64,000 nt of DNA from Rubellimicrobium aerolatum (GTDB taxonomy: Bacteria > Pseudomonadota > Alphaproteobacteria > Rhodobacterales > Rhodobacteraceae): contig NZ_JAGGJP010000004.1 of assembly GCF_017872975.1 (NCBI RefSeq), positions 233,733 to 297,732 on the forward strand, given 5' to 3'. The position numbers were made by a program, and so were the translations under genes. Shown here one piece after another: positions 26,623 through 37,485 of this stretch. The notes under the pieces are model-generated. The model did no database searches, was not told the origin of the DNA, and saw only the letters and a list, made by a program, of their open reading frames with translations. The first letter of the stretch is position 1, and each line of letters opens with the position of its first letter.

Positions 26623-27870
26623 TCAATGCGCCACCCCGGCCGCCACGCTCTCGTCGATGAAGCGCCCCTCGCGGAAGCGGTCGAGCCCGAAGGGCGCGGC
26701 CAACGGCCCCGGCTGGCCGGTGGCGACCAGCTCGGCCATGGCCCAGCCCGAGCCGGGGATCGCCTTGAACCCGCCCGTGCCCCAGCCGCAGTTGACGAAG
26801 CAGTTCCCCAGCGGCGTCCGCGACAGGATGGGCGAGCGGTCGCCCGTCATGTCCACGATCCCACCCCATTGCCGCAGCATCTTGAGCCGCGAGATCATCG
26901 GGAAGGTCTCGACCAGGGCGCGCACCGTCTCCTCGATGTGGTGGAAGCTGCCGCGCTGGGTGTAGGCGTTGTAGCCGTCGGTCCCGCCGCCGATCACCAT
27001 CTCGCCCTTGTCAGACTGGCTCATGTAGCCGTGGACGGTGTTGGCCATCACCACCACGTCCATGCAGGGCTTGATCGGTTCGGAGACCAGCGCCTGGAGC
27101 GGCATCGATTCGATGGGGAGCCGGAAGCCCGCCATCTCGGCCAGCACCGAGGAATGCCCGGCGACGACGAGGGCGAGCTTGCCGCAGGCGATCGTGCCCT
27201 TGGTGGTCTCCACGCCGGTCACGACGCCGTTCGCCGAAGTGACGCCCTTCACCTCGCATTGCTCGATGATGTCCATGCCCATGTCGGCGCAGGCGCGGGC
27301 GTAGCCCCAGGCCACCGCGTCGTGCCGCGCCGTGCCGCCCCGCGGCTGCCAGAGCGCGCCCAGCACCGGATAGCGCGGCCCGTCGATGTGGATGATCGGG
27401 CACAGCTCCTTGACGCGGCCGGGCGGGATGAACTCGGTCTCGACGCCCTGGAGCGCGTTGGCCTCGGCGGTGCGCTTGTAGCCGCGCACCTCGTGGAGGG
27501 TCTGCGCCAGCATCATCACGCCGCGCGGGCTGAACATGACGTTGTAGTTCAGCTCCTGGCTCAGGTCCTCGTAGAGGCTGCGCGCCTTCTCGTAGATCGC
27601 GGCCGAGGGGTCCTGGAGGTAGTTGGAGCGGATGATGGTGGTGTTGCGCCCCGTGTTGCCGCCGCCGAGCCAGCCCTTCTCGATCACCGCGACGTTGCGG
27701 ATGCCGTGGGTCCTGCCGAGGTAGTAGGCCGTCGCGAGCCCGTGCCCGCCGGCGCCGACGATGACCACGTCGTAGCGGGATTTCGGCAGGGGCGAGGCCC
27801 AGGCCCGGTCCCAGCCGGTGTGGTGGCGGACCCCCTCGCGGGCGAGGGCGAAGACGGAATAGCGGCGCAT
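26623..27870 (-). CDS. soxB: sarcosine oxidase beta subunit
   Basis: A 415-residue FAD-dependent subunit that oxidises sarcosine and carries the covalent flavin of the heterotetramer. The dinucleotide-binding motif is [18 protein letters not shown] near residue 34. [14 protein letters not shown] near 73 and [28 protein letters not shown] near 245 are typical. It is the first gene of the soxBDAG operon, separated from soxD by 761 nt that contain the hendecad-repeat gene; in other genomes B and D are adjacent. Confidence 0.96.
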   Translation of the reverse strand: MRRYSVFALAREGVRHHTGWDRAWASPLPKSRYDVVIVGAGGHGLATAYYLGRTHGIRNVAVIEKGWLGGGNTGRNTTIIRSNYLQDPSAAIYEKARSLYEDLSQELNYNVMFSPRGVMMLAQTLHEVRGYKRTAEANALQGVETEFIPPGRVKELCPIIHIDGPRYPVLGALWQPRGGTARHDAVAWGYARACADMGMDIIEQCEVKGVTSANGVVTGVETTKGTIACGKLALVVAGHSSVLAEMAGFRLPIESMPLQALVSEPIKPCMDVVVMANTVHGYMSQSDKGEMVIGGGTDGYNAYTQRGSFHHIEETVRALVETFPMISRLKMLRQWGGIVDMTGDRSPILSRTPLGNCFVNCGWGTGGFKAIPGSGWAMAELVATGQPGPLAAPFGLDRFREGRFIDESVAAGVAH

Positions 27871-27960
27871 GAGGTGACTCGATCCCCCTTGGGGGCCGGG
27901 GCGGCCCGGTCTGCGTCCTACCCGACCGGCGCGGTCGTGGGAAGCGGCTGGCGCGGGCCG

Positions 27961-28097
27961 GAGGTGACGGGCGTCGCCTCGCCGGAGCGGGACGGCGTGT
28001 CGCCTGGGCCACAGTCGGGTCGGCCCCCGGAGTTGACAGCTGTCAACTTGCCGAGGCGGAAAAGCGTGTCATCCGGGCCACAGCGGGGCCGACCCCG
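27961..28097. repeat. 69-bp imperfect tandem duplication
   Basis: Copy A is 27961-28029 and copy B is 28030-28097, with one single-base gap. The best-conserved core is GCGTGTC..C.GGGCCACAG..GGG.CG.CCCC in both. The copies differ at the start, GAGGTGACGGGCGTCGCCT in A versus GAGTTGACAGCTGTCAACT in B. Only B carries the intact palindrome. Confidence 0.75.
28032..28047. promoter_or_regulatory. FNR/Dnr-type palindrome GTTGACAGCTGTCAAC
   Basis: A perfect 16-bp palindrome whose core TTGAC-N4-GTCAA fits the half-site pattern of Crp/Fnr-family regulators (FnrL, DnrF, NnrR types). It lies about 150 nt upstream of ccmI and 160 nt upstream of soxB. Either arm could also serve as a TTGACA -35 hexamer. 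Confidence 0.5.
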
Positions 28098-28188
28098 ATG
28101 CGGCACAACGCCTCGCGGGGCGACCTTCCGTGTCGGCGGCGTCCCCTCTAGATAGGCGGGGCGCCACGGGGCGCGGGGGACCGATGCC

Positions 28189-29406
28189 ATGCTGTTCTGG
28201 ATCGTCGCGGGTCTGCTGGCCAGCGTCGTGGCCGTGCTGATCGCGCGGCCGCTTCTCGCGCCCTCGGCGGCGGGGGCCGAGGCGGTGCCGGACCAGGCGA
28301 TCTACCGCGACCAGCTCGCCGAGGTGGAGCGCGACCTCGCGCGCGGCGTCCTCGCCCCCGAGGAGGCCGAGCGCGCCCGGACCGAGATCGCGCGCCGCCT
28401 GCTGGCCGCCGACCGGGCCGGGGCGACAGTGCTGCGCGCGGCGCCCCGGCGGGCGGGGCTGGTGGCGGCGTCCCTGGCCGCCGTGGTCGTGGTGATGGGG
28501 AGCCTCGTGCTTTACGCGACGATCGGCCGGCCCGGCGCCCCCGACGACCCGCGCGCCGCCCGGCTGGCCGAGGCGCAGCGCCTGCGCGACGAAAGGCCGT
28601 CGCAGGCCGACGCCGAGACGCAGGCCGCGCAGGTCTTTCCCGCGCAGCAGCCGGACGTGCCGGAGGAGTATCTCGAGATGGTCGAGCGGCTGCGGGAGGT
28701 TGTGCCGACCCGGCCCGACGACCTCCAGGGCTGGGAGCTGCTGGCGCAGCACGAGGCGCAGCTTGGCCGCTACGCCGAGGCGCGCGCGGCGCAGGAGCGG
28801 GTGATCGCGATCAAGGGCGACCGGGCCACGGCCGACGACCATGTGGCGCTCGTGGACCGGATGGTCGCCGCCGCCGGTGGGGTGGTGACGCCCGAGGCCG
28901 AGGCCGTGATGGCGCGCATCGACCGGATGCAGCCCGGCAACTTCGGCCTTCTCTATTATCTCGGGCTCATGCAGGCCCAGACCGGACGGCCGGACCTCGC
29001 CTTCCCCTTCTGGCGGAGGCTGATGGAGGCCGCGCCGGCGGACGACCTGCACCGCAGCATGGCCGCCTCGGAGATCGAGCGGCTGGCCTGGCTCGCGGGG
29101 GTGGACTACGAGCCGCCGGCCGCCGCGCCGGGGCCATCGGAGGCCGAGGTCGCCGCCGCGCAGGAGATGACCGAGGAGGAGCGCCGGGAGATGATCCGGG
29201 GCATGGTGGACGGGCTGCGCGGGCGGCTGACGGCCGAGGGCGGCCCGGCGCAGGACTGGGCGCGGCTCGTGACCTCGCTGTCGATCCTGGGCGACGAGGC
29301 AGGCGCGCGGGAGGCGCTGGCGCAGGGCAAGGCCGCCCATGCCGGCGACGCGCAGGCGCAGGTGATCCTCGACGGCACCGCGCAGCAGGCGGGCCTGACC
29401 GAATGA
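28189..29406 (+). CDS. ccmI: c-type cytochrome biogenesis protein CcmI
   Basis: A 405-residue membrane chaperone that holds apocytochrome c for heme ligation. The N-terminal region has two membrane helices (about 2-20 and 90-112) flanking a cytoplasmic leucine-rich loop with [17 protein letters not shown]. The periplasmic part is TPR-like ([26 protein letters not shown]). It is remote from ccmABCDG, as usual in Rhodobacter relatives. Its stop overlaps the ruvX start (ATGA). Confidence 0.93.
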   Translation: MLFWIVAGLLASVVAVLIARPLLAPSAAGAEAVPDQAIYRDQLAEVERDLARGVLAPEEAERARTEIARRLLAADRAGATVLRAAPRRAGLVAASLAAVVVVMGSLVLYATIGRPGAPDDPRAARLAEAQRLRDERPSQADAETQAAQVFPAQQPDVPEEYLEMVERLREVVPTRPDDLQGWELLAQHEAQLGRYAEARAAQERVIAIKGDRATADDHVALVDRMVAAAGGVVTPEAEAVMARIDRMQPGNFGLLYYLGLMQAQTGRPDLAFPFWRRLMEAAPADDLHRSMAASEIERLAWLAGVDYEPPAAAPGPSEAEVAAAQEMTEEERREMIRGMVDGLRGRLTAEGGPAQDWARLVTSLSILGDEAGAREALAQGKAAHAGDAQAQVILDGTAQQAGLTE

Positions 29407-29885
29407 TCTGCGCCGACGCGGACAGCTTTGCCGCCGCCCTGCCCCGCAGCGGCGCGGTCGCCGGGCTCGACCTCGGGACCGTGACCATCGGCGTCGCCCT
29501 GTCGGACCTCCGCCGCCAGGTGGCGACGCCGCTGGAGACGGTCCGGCGGCGGAAGTTCACGCTGGACGCCCAGCACCTCCTCGACCTCGCCCAGGCGCGG
29601 GACCTGAAGGGCCTCGTTCTCGGCTTGCCCATCAACATGGACGGGAGCGAGGGTCCGCGCGCCCAGAGCACCCGCGCCTTCGCCCGCAACCTGGAGCGGC
29701 TGACCGACCTGCCCATCGCCTTCTGGGACGAGCGGCTGAGCACGGTCGCGGCCGAGCGGATGCTGCTGGAGGCGGATACGTCGCGAAAGCGTCGCGCCGA
29801 GATCATCGACAGCGTGGCGGCCGGGTTCATCCTTCAGGGGATGCTGGACCGGCTGGGTTATCTGGGGAGCCGCGATGACGGATGA
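29403..29885 (+). CDS. ruvX: Holliday junction resolvase-like RuvX (YqgF)
   Basis: A 160-residue RNase H-fold nuclease of the YqgF family, linked to Holliday-junction resolution and 16S rRNA 5'-end processing. The first catalytic Asp is in [17 protein letters not shown] (Asp23) and a second acidic motif is [15 protein letters not shown] near 110. It overlaps ccmI by 4 nt and the downstream DUF1289 gene by 11 nt. Confidence 0.93.
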   Translation: MICADADSFAAALPRSGAVAGLDLGTVTIGVALSDLRRQVATPLETVRRRKFTLDAQHLLDLAQARDLKGLVLGLPINMDGSEGPRAQSTRAFARNLERLTDLPIAFWDERLSTVAAERMLLEADTSRKRRAEIIDSVAAGFILQGMLDRLGYLGSRDDG

Positions 29886-30105
29886 CGTCTGGAGCCGCGA
29901 GGAGCCGCAGAGCCCCTGCCGGAAGGTCTGTGTGATCCACCCCGACTCCGGGCTCTGCGTCGGCTGCCTGCGGACCCGCGACGAGATCGCGGACTGGTCG
30001 CTGATGACGCCCGACGCGCGGGAGAGCCTGATGCTGGAGCTTCCCGGCCGGGCGAAGCGGCTGGTCCGGCGGCGCGGCGGCCACGCGGCCCGCGTGGAGG
30101 CCTGA
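29875..30105 (+). CDS. DUF1289 domain-containing protein
   Basis: A 76-residue protein of the DUF1289 family (Fe-S-cluster-like small proteins). The four-cysteine pattern [22 protein letters not shown] precedes DEIADW, which is typical. The function is unknown. It overlaps ruvX and appears co-transcribed with it. Confidence 0.88.
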   Translation: MTDDVWSREEPQSPCRKVCVIHPDSGLCVGCLRTRDEIADWSLMTPDARESLMLELPGRAKRLVRRRGGHAARVEA

Positions 30106-30111
30106 GCGGGG

Positions 30112-30315
30112 TCAGTCGCCGAGCGCGCCGCCGGGCGGGATCCGCGCCATGGATGGGCCGGGCGGGGTCGTCCGGGCGGCGGTGGGCGGCTCCTCGGGCG
30201 CTGGCCGGTCCGCCGCCAGCCCGGCCACAGGGCGCGGCAGCGCGGGCGAGAGCGCGGCGAGCGCCAGGAGCCCCAGCGCCACCCCCGACAGGAACCCGGA
30301 CACGAACCTCGGCAC
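30112..30315 (-). CDS. small exported or membrane-anchored hypothetical protein
   Basis: A 67-residue protein I do not recognise. Positions 5-27 form a hydrophobic signal or anchor (FVSGFLSGVALGLLALAALSP) and the remainder is Pro/Ala-rich. The GTG start at 30315 has a GGGGAGGG site 7-8 nt upstream, which supports translation. It is convergent with the DUF1289 gene. Confidence 0.5.
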   Translation of the reverse strand: MPRFVSGFLSGVALGLLALAALSPALPRPVAGLAADRPAPEEPPTAARTTPPGPSMARIPPGGALGD

Positions 30316-30441
30316 CGTCTGCCCTCCCCCCTTCGGTCGCCCGGACCGACCGGGCCGCAGGCTTGCGCCCGTCCTTAGCGCAGGCTACGCGAGGGCTGTA
30401 ACCCCCCTTCTCCCCCCAGGGCCTTGGATGGAGGCGTGCCG

Positions 30442-31023
30442 ATGCTCCTGCTGATCGACAACTACGACAGCTTCACCTACAACCTCGTGCACTACCTGGG
30501 CGAGCTCGGGGCCGAGGTGGTGGTGCGCCGGAACGACGCGCTGGACGTGCAGGAGGCGATGGGGCTGCGCCCCGACGGGATCGTGCTGTCGCCCGGCCCC
30601 TGCGACCCGGCGCAGGCGGGCATCTGCCTTCCGCTGATCCACGCCGCCGCCGAGACTCGGACGCCGCTGCTGGGCGTCTGCCTGGGCCATCAGGCCATCG
30701 GCGAGGCCATGGGCGGGCGCGTGGTGCGCTGCCACGAGATCGTGCACGGCAAGATGGGGACGATCCACCACGGCGGGACGGGCGTGTTCCGGGGCCTGCC
30801 CTCGCCCTTCCAGGCGACGCGGTATCATTCCCTGATCGTGGAGCGGGAGACCCTGCCGGACTGCCTGGAGGTGACGGCTTGGCTGGAGGACGGCACCATC
30901 ATGGGGCTGCGCCACAAGGCCCTGCCCATCGAGGGCGTGCAGTTCCACCCCGAGAGCATCGCAAGCGAGCACGGCCACGCGCTGCTGCGGAACTTCCTGG
31001 ACACGCTGCCGGTGGCGGCATGA
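30442..31023 (+). CDS. trpG: anthranilate synthase glutamine amidotransferase component
   Basis: A 193-residue class I glutamine amidotransferase supplying ammonia to TrpE (or PabB). The catalytic Cys80 is in [15 protein letters not shown] and the His169/Glu171 pair in FHPESIAS. The ATG at 30442 was chosen because GGAGG lies 7 nt upstream; a start 18 nt earlier has no such site. It overlaps trpD in ATGA. trpE is not in this window. Confidence 0.93.
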   Translation: MLLLIDNYDSFTYNLVHYLGELGAEVVVRRNDALDVQEAMGLRPDGIVLSPGPCDPAQAGICLPLIHAAAETRTPLLGVCLGHQAIGEAMGGRVVRCHEIVHGKMGTIHHGGTGVFRGLPSPFQATRYHSLIVERETLPDCLEVTAWLEDGTIMGLRHKALPIEGVQFHPESIASEHGHALLRNFLDTLPVAA

Positions 31024-32036
31024 GCGAGGCGCTGAAGCCGCTGATCGCCGCCGCCGTCGAGCGGCAGCTGACCTCGGAGGAGGCCGAGCGCGCCTTCGGC
31101 ATCCTGTTCGAGGGCGACGCGACGCCGGCGCAGATCGGCGGCTTCCTGATGGCGCTGCGGGTGCGCGGCGAGACGGTCGAGGAGTTCGCCGCCGCCGCCG
31201 GCCAGATGCGGGCGCGCTGCCACCGGGTCACGGCGCCCGAGGGGGCGATCGACATCGTGGGCACCGGGGGCGACGGCAAGGGGACGCTCAACATCTCGAC
31301 CGCGACGGCCTTCGTGGTGGCGGGGGCGGGCGTGCCGGTGGCGAAGCACGGGAACCGCAACCTGTCGTCCAAGTCGGGCGCGGCGGACGCGCTGACGCAG
31401 CTCGGCATCAACGTCATGGTCGGTCCCGCCGTGGTGGAGCGGGCGCTGGAGGAGGCCGGGATCGGCTTCATGATGGCGCCGATGCACCACCCCGCCATGA
31501 AGCACGTCATGCCAGCGCGGACGGAGCTGGGGACCCGGACGATCTTCAACGTGCTGGGGCCGCTGACCAACCCCGCCGGGGTGAAGCGGCAGTTGACCGG
31601 GGCCTATGCGGCCCACCTGCTGCGGCCCATGGCCGAGACGCTGGGGCGGCTCGGGTCCGAGCGGGCCTGGCTGGTCCATGGCGGCGACGGCACCGACGAG
31701 CTGTCCATCGCCGGGCCGTCCCGCGTGGCCGAGCTGCACGGCGGGCAGGTGAGCGAGCGGGAGGTCCACCCGGAGGAGGCGGGCCTGCCGGTGCATCCCT
31801 TCGAGGCGATCCTCGGCGGCACGCCCGAGCACAACGCGCAGGCGCTTCGGGCGTTGCTTGACGGGGCGGCGGGGGCCTACCGGGACGCGGTGCTGCTCAA
31901 TTCGGCGGCGGCGCTGCTGGTGGCGGGGCGGGCGGCGTCGCTGCCCGAAGGGGTGGAGATCGCGCGGGAGAGCCTGGACAGCGGCGCGGCGCGGCGGCGG
32001 GTGGAGCGGCTGGCGGCACTGAGCCCCCTCGTCTGA
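31020..32036 (+). CDS. trpD: anthranilate phosphoribosyltransferase
   Basis: A 338-residue enzyme transferring phosphoribosyl from PRPP to anthranilate (tryptophan pathway). The glycine-rich [18 protein letters not shown] near 80, [15 protein letters not shown] near 107 and [10 protein letters not shown] near 220 are intact. It is coupled to trpG. The usual alphaproteobacterial partner trpC does not follow; ung comes next after 56 nt. Confidence 0.95.
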   Translation: MSEALKPLIAAAVERQLTSEEAERAFGILFEGDATPAQIGGFLMALRVRGETVEEFAAAAGQMRARCHRVTAPEGAIDIVGTGGDGKGTLNISTATAFVVAGAGVPVAKHGNRNLSSKSGAADALTQLGINVMVGPAVVERALEEAGIGFMMAPMHHPAMKHVMPARTELGTRTIFNVLGPLTNPAGVKRQLTGAYAAHLLRPMAETLGRLGSERAWLVHGGDGTDELSIAGPSRVAELHGGQVSEREVHPEEAGLPVHPFEAILGGTPEHNAQALRALLDGAAGAYRDAVLLNSAAALLVAGRAASLPEGVEIARESLDSGAARRRVERLAALSPLV

Positions 32037-32092
32037 TCGGCACCGGAGGGCGTCGGCGCGCGTTGGCCTGCGTCCCCCAGCGGAGCCCCCTC

Positions 32093-32794
32093 ATGGCCAG
32101 TCAGCCCGACCTCTTCGCCCCTTCGGTGTCCCCGGTCGCAGAGGCCACGCCGATCCCCGAGGCCTGGGCCGACCTGCCCTTCTTCGCCGAGGACTGGCCC
32201 CGGATCGCCGAGGCGCTGGCCCGCGACCCGCGCGCGATCCTGCCCCCGCACGAGCGGCGGTTCCAGGCCCTCGCGCTCACCCCGCCCGAGGCGGTGCGGG
32301 TGGTGATCCTGGGGCAGGATCCCTACCCCACGCCCGGCCATGCCATGGGCCTCGCCTTCTCGGTCAACCCGGACGTGCGGCCCCTGCCGAAGTCGCTGGC
32401 CAACGTCTTTCGCGAGATGAAGGAGGACACGGGGGATTCTCTGCCCAACGGCGACCTGTCGGGATGGGCGCGGCAGGGGGTCCTGCTGCTCAACACGCAC
32501 CTGTCGGTGCCGGCCGGCGTGATCGGGGGGCACGCGAAGCTGGGCTGGGAGGCGCTGACCGGGCAGGTCCTCGCCCGCGTGTCCGAGAGGGCGACGGCCT
32601 TCGTGCTCTGGGGGCGGCCGGCGCAGGCGCAGGCGCGGCACATCCGGCCCGGCGACCACCTGATCCACGAGAGCGCGCATCCCTCGCCGCTGTCGGCGTC
32701 GCGGGGGTTCTTCGGCTCGCGACCGTTCAGCAAGGTGAACGGATGGCTGGCGGCGCGCGGGGAAGCCGGGATCGACTGGGGCGCCTCCGGCTGA
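32093..32794 (+). CDS. ung: uracil-DNA glycosylase, family 1
   Basis: A 233-residue base-excision repair enzyme removing uracil from DNA. The catalytic water-activating loop GQDPYPTPGHAMGLAFS has Asp76, and the leucine loop HPSPLSASRGFFGSRPF has His196. The ATG at 32093 has a GGAG 7-8 nt upstream; an in-frame ATG 30 nt earlier lacks a site. Confidence 0.95.
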   Translation: MASQPDLFAPSVSPVAEATPIPEAWADLPFFAEDWPRIAEALARDPRAILPPHERRFQALALTPPEAVRVVILGQDPYPTPGHAMGLAFSVNPDVRPLPKSLANVFREMKEDTGDSLPNGDLSGWARQGVLLLNTHLSVPAGVIGGHAKLGWEALTGQVLARVSERATAFVLWGRPAQAQARHIRPGDHLIHESAHPSPLSASRGFFGSRPFSKVNGWLAARGEAGIDWGASG

Positions 32795-32804
32795 TCCGGG
32801 GCGG

Positions 32805-33482
32805 TCAGAGCGACAGGGCGTCCACGGCGTCGGGCAGGTCGGCGAAGGAGTGCAGCAGCACCTCCGGTCCGAGGGCGGCGGCGGCGGCTTCGCCCAAAGG
32901 ACCGAAGGTGACGAGGATCGAGGGGACCCCGGCGGCGCGGGCCGTGAGGTGGTCGGTGTCGGTGTCGCCGACGAGGCAGGCGCGCGCCGGGTGGCCCCCG
33001 GCCCGGTGGACCGCCTCGGCCAAGGGGCGGGGGTCGGGCTTGCGGACGGGGAGCGTGTCCGCGCCGATCAGGCTGTCGAAGAGGTCCGTCACGTCCAGCC
33101 TGGCAAGCAGGAGCCGGGCCAGCCGCTCGGGCTTGTTGGTGCAGATGCCGGTGCGGTAGCCGGTGGCGCGCAACGCCAGCACGGCCTCGGCCGCGCCGGG
33201 ATAGAGCAGGGTTTGGTCGCAGATGGCGGCCTCGTAGTGGGTCAGGAGGCGAGGATACTGGCGGTCCACCTCCTCGGTGCCGTGGCCGGCGCCCGCCCGT
33301 TCGAAGCCGAGGGTCAGCATCGCCCGCCCGCCCCGCAGCGCCACGCCCGCGTCGCCGGCGTGCAGGATCTCGCCGAGTCCGAGGTCGCGGAAGCAGGCGT
33401 TCGCGGCGGCCAGGAGGTCGCCGCTGGTGTCGGCAAGGGTGCCGTCGAGGTCGAAGATCACCGTGCGCGGGCTTTGGGTCAT
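32805..33482 (-). CDS. gph: HAD-family phosphoglycolate phosphatase-like hydrolase
   Basis: A 225-residue haloacid dehalogenase phosphatase, probably hydrolysing 2-phosphoglycolate. The nucleophile motif is FDLDGTLADT near residue 9 and motif II TNKPE is near 115. Motifs III/IV are KPDPRPL and LVGDTDTDHLTA. The ATG at 33482 has GGAGG 8 nt upstream. HAD substrate assignment from sequence is uncertain. Confidence 0.85.
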   Translation of the reverse strand: MTQSPRTVIFDLDGTLADTSGDLLAAANACFRDLGLGEILHAGDAGVALRGGRAMLTLGFERAGAGHGTEEVDRQYPRLLTHYEAAICDQTLLYPGAAEAVLALRATGYRTGICTNKPERLARLLLARLDVTDLFDSLIGADTLPVRKPDPRPLAEAVHRAGGHPARACLVGDTDTDHLTARAAGVPSILVTFGPLGEAAAAALGPEVLLHSFADLPDAVDALSL

Positions 33483-33550
33483 GCAAGCCACCTCCGCCGC
33501 CGGCTGTAACCGAGCGAAGGACGATGTGAAGCCCCCCGGTGGCCCGAGGC

Positions 33551-33579
33551 TTGGAAAGGACGGGCTTGTTGCCTAGAAG
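33551..33579 (+). promoter_or_regulatory. putative glmU promoter
   Basis: TTGGAA, a 17-nt spacer and TAGAAG end 33 nt before the glmU start in the 130-nt divergent gph/glmU region. The hexamers match the consensus only moderately. Confidence 0.35.
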
Positions 33580-33612
33580 GCCGCCCAACGAACCAAAGCA
33601 CACGAGGCGGAC

Positions 33613-34977
33613 ATGGGCGGGACCGGAGGCGTGGGCGTCGTCATCCTGGCGGCGGGCGCGGGCACGCGGATGAACTCCGAGCGGCCCAAGGTGCTGCACG
33701 AGCTGGGCGGCGCGCCGCTTTTGCACCACGCGATGCGGTCCGCCGCCGCGCTGGGGCCCGAGCGGATGGTCGTCGTGACCGGCGTGGGCGCCCCGGAGGT
33801 GGAGAAGGCGGCCCGCGCCTTCGACCCCGAGGTGGCGACCGTGCGACAGGAGGAGCGGCTGGGAACCGCCCATGCCGTGCTCCAGGCGCGGGAGGTGCTG
33901 GGGGACCACGACGGCGACGTGATCGTGCTCTATGGCGACACGCCCTTCGTCGCGCCCGAGACTCTGGACCGGATGCTGGAGGCCCGCGCCCGCGCCGACG
34001 TGGTGGTGCTGGGCTTCGAGACCGCCGACTCGGAGGCGCGGTATGGACGCCTTGTCGTCGAGGGCGACGGGCTGGCGCGCATCGTCGAGTGGAAGGACGC
34101 CGACGCCGCGACGCGGGCGATCCGGCTGTGCAACTCGGGCGTGGTCTGCGCCGAGGGGACCTTCCTGTTCGACCTGCTGCGCGAGGTGGGCAACCGGAAC
34201 GCCGCCGGGGAATACTACCTCACCGACATCGTGGGGCTGGCCCGCGCGCGGGGCCTGAGCGCGACGGTGGTGCGCTGCGACGAGGCCGAGACGCTGGGCA
34301 TCAACTCGCGCGCCGAGCTCATGGCGGCCGAGCGGGCGTTCCAGGCGCGGGCGCGGGCGCAGGCGGCCGAGGACGGGGTGTCGATGCCGGCGCCCGAGAC
34401 GGTGGTCTTCGCCTACGACACCTTCGTGGGCCGCGACACGGTGATCGAGCCCCATGTCGTCTTCGGCCCCGGCGTGACGGTCGAATCCGAGGCGCGCATC
34501 CGCGCCTTCTCGCACCTGGAGGGGTGCCATGTGTCGCGTGGGGCGACGGTGGGACCCTTCGCCCGGCTGCGGCCCGGCGCGGAGCTGGCCGAGGATGTCC
34601 ATGTCGGCAACTTCGTGGAGATCAAGGCCGCCCAGGTCGGCGAGGGGGCCAAGATCAACCACCTGAGCTACATCGGCGACGCCGAGGTGGGCGAAGGGGC
34701 GAACATCGGCGCGGGGACGATCACCTGCAACTACGATGGCGTCTTCAAGCACCGGACGGTGATCGGGCGGAACGCCTTCATCGGGTCGGACACGATGCTG
34801 GTGGCCCCCGTTCGGATCGGGGACGGGGCCATGACCGGCTCGGGCTCGGTCATCACCAGGGACGTGGCGCCGGGGGCGCTGGCGCTGTCCCGCGCGCCGC
34901 AGGTGGAGAAGCCGGGCTTCGCCACGCGATTGTTCGAGAAGCTGCGCGCCCTCAAGGCCGCCAAGACCGGAGCCTGA
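33613..34977 (+). CDS. glmU: bifunctional GlcNAc-1-P uridyltransferase / GlcN-1-P acetyltransferase
   Basis: A 454-residue bifunctional enzyme making UDP-GlcNAc. The N-terminal pyrophosphorylase has VVILAAGAGTRMNSERPKVLHEL (near residue 8). The C-terminal left-handed beta-helix acetyltransferase domain has hexapeptide repeats and the ATVGPFARLRPGAELAEDVHVGNFVEIK and NYDGVFKHRTVIG stretches. glmS follows after 4 nt, so two consecutive amino-sugar steps are co-expressed. Confidence 0.97.
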   Translation: MGGTGGVGVVILAAGAGTRMNSERPKVLHELGGAPLLHHAMRSAAALGPERMVVVTGVGAPEVEKAARAFDPEVATVRQEERLGTAHAVLQAREVLGDHDGDVIVLYGDTPFVAPETLDRMLEARARADVVVLGFETADSEARYGRLVVEGDGLARIVEWKDADAATRAIRLCNSGVVCAEGTFLFDLLREVGNRNAAGEYYLTDIVGLARARGLSATVVRCDEAETLGINSRAELMAAERAFQARARAQAAEDGVSMPAPETVVFAYDTFVGRDTVIEPHVVFGPGVTVESEARIRAFSHLEGCHVSRGATVGPFARLRPGAELAEDVHVGNFVEIKAAQVGEGAKINHLSYIGDAEVGEGANIGAGTITCNYDGVFKHRTVIGRNAFIGSDTMLVAPVRIGDGAMTGSGSVITRDVAPGALALSRAPQVEKPGFATRLFEKLRALKAAKTGA

Positions 34978-34981
34978 ACCC

Positions 34982-36798
<1,817 letters not shown>

Positions 36799-36802
<4 letters not shown>

Positions 36803-37485
36803 CCGGGGCCGAGGCGCTCGCGGCGCTGGAGGCCGAGGGCGATCCGGTGCGGGCGGCGCAGGAGGCGGCGTATCACAAGGCGCCCCGGCGCTACCTGGGC
36901 GTGCCGGTGCCACGGATCGGGGAGCTGGCGGACGGGTGGCGCGCGGGCGCGACGGTCGAGGAGCGGGTGGCGCTGGCGGCGGCGCTCTGGGACAGCGACG
37001 TGCACGAGGCGCGGATCGCGGCGGCGAAGCTGCTGACGCAGGCGCGCATCCGGCCCGACGACGAGCCGGCGTGGCGGCTGGTCGCGTCCTGGGTGCCGAC
37101 GTTCGACGCCTGGGCCGTGGCGGACCACGCCTCCAAGGCGGGCGAGCGGCGGCTGGTGGCCGACCCCCGGCGGCTCGACGAGGTCGAAGGCTGGGTGGGC
37201 TCCGAGCATATGTGGAGCCGGCGGGCGGCGCTGGTGATGACGCTGCCCTGGACCAAGGACCGCTTTCCGAAGCCCGAGGATCTGGCGGTGCGGGAGCGGG
37301 TGCTGGGCTGGTGCGAGCGGCTGGCCCCGGACCGCGACTGGTTCCTCCAGAAGGCGGTGGCCTGGTGGCTGCGCGACCTGTCCAAGCGCGACCCGGAGCG
37401 GGTGCGGGCCTGGCTCGGGGCGCATGGGGCGGGGCTCAGGGGCTTCGCCCGCAAGGAGGCGGCGCGGCTGCTCCCGGACGACTAG
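36799..37485 (+). CDS. DNA alkylation repair protein, AlkD-like
   Basis: A 228-residue HEAT-like repeat protein of the AlkD DNA-glycosylase family, which removes N3/N7-alkylated bases. YHKAPRRYLGVPVPRIGELA near 28, WVPTFDAWAVADHAS near 95 and DWFLQKAVAWWLRDLSKRDPERVRAWL near the C-terminus fit the family. The GTG start overlaps the glmS stop (GTGA). The stop shares a CTAG with the convergent frcR. Confidence 0.85.

Larger units (their letters stand above)
27871..28188. other. 318-nt divergent regulatory region soxB/ccmI
   Basis: No gene is supported. It holds two tandem copies of a 69-bp sequence (27961-28097) and a perfect TTGAC-N4-GTCAA palindrome. It must include the promoters of the sox operon and ccmI, but no confident -10 was identified. 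Confidence 0.65.

Noticed and set aside
28069..29340. 423-codon minus-strand frame opposite ccmI
   Set aside because: CcmI membrane topology and TPR motifs are clear on the plus strand; the frame is antisense low-complexity sequence.
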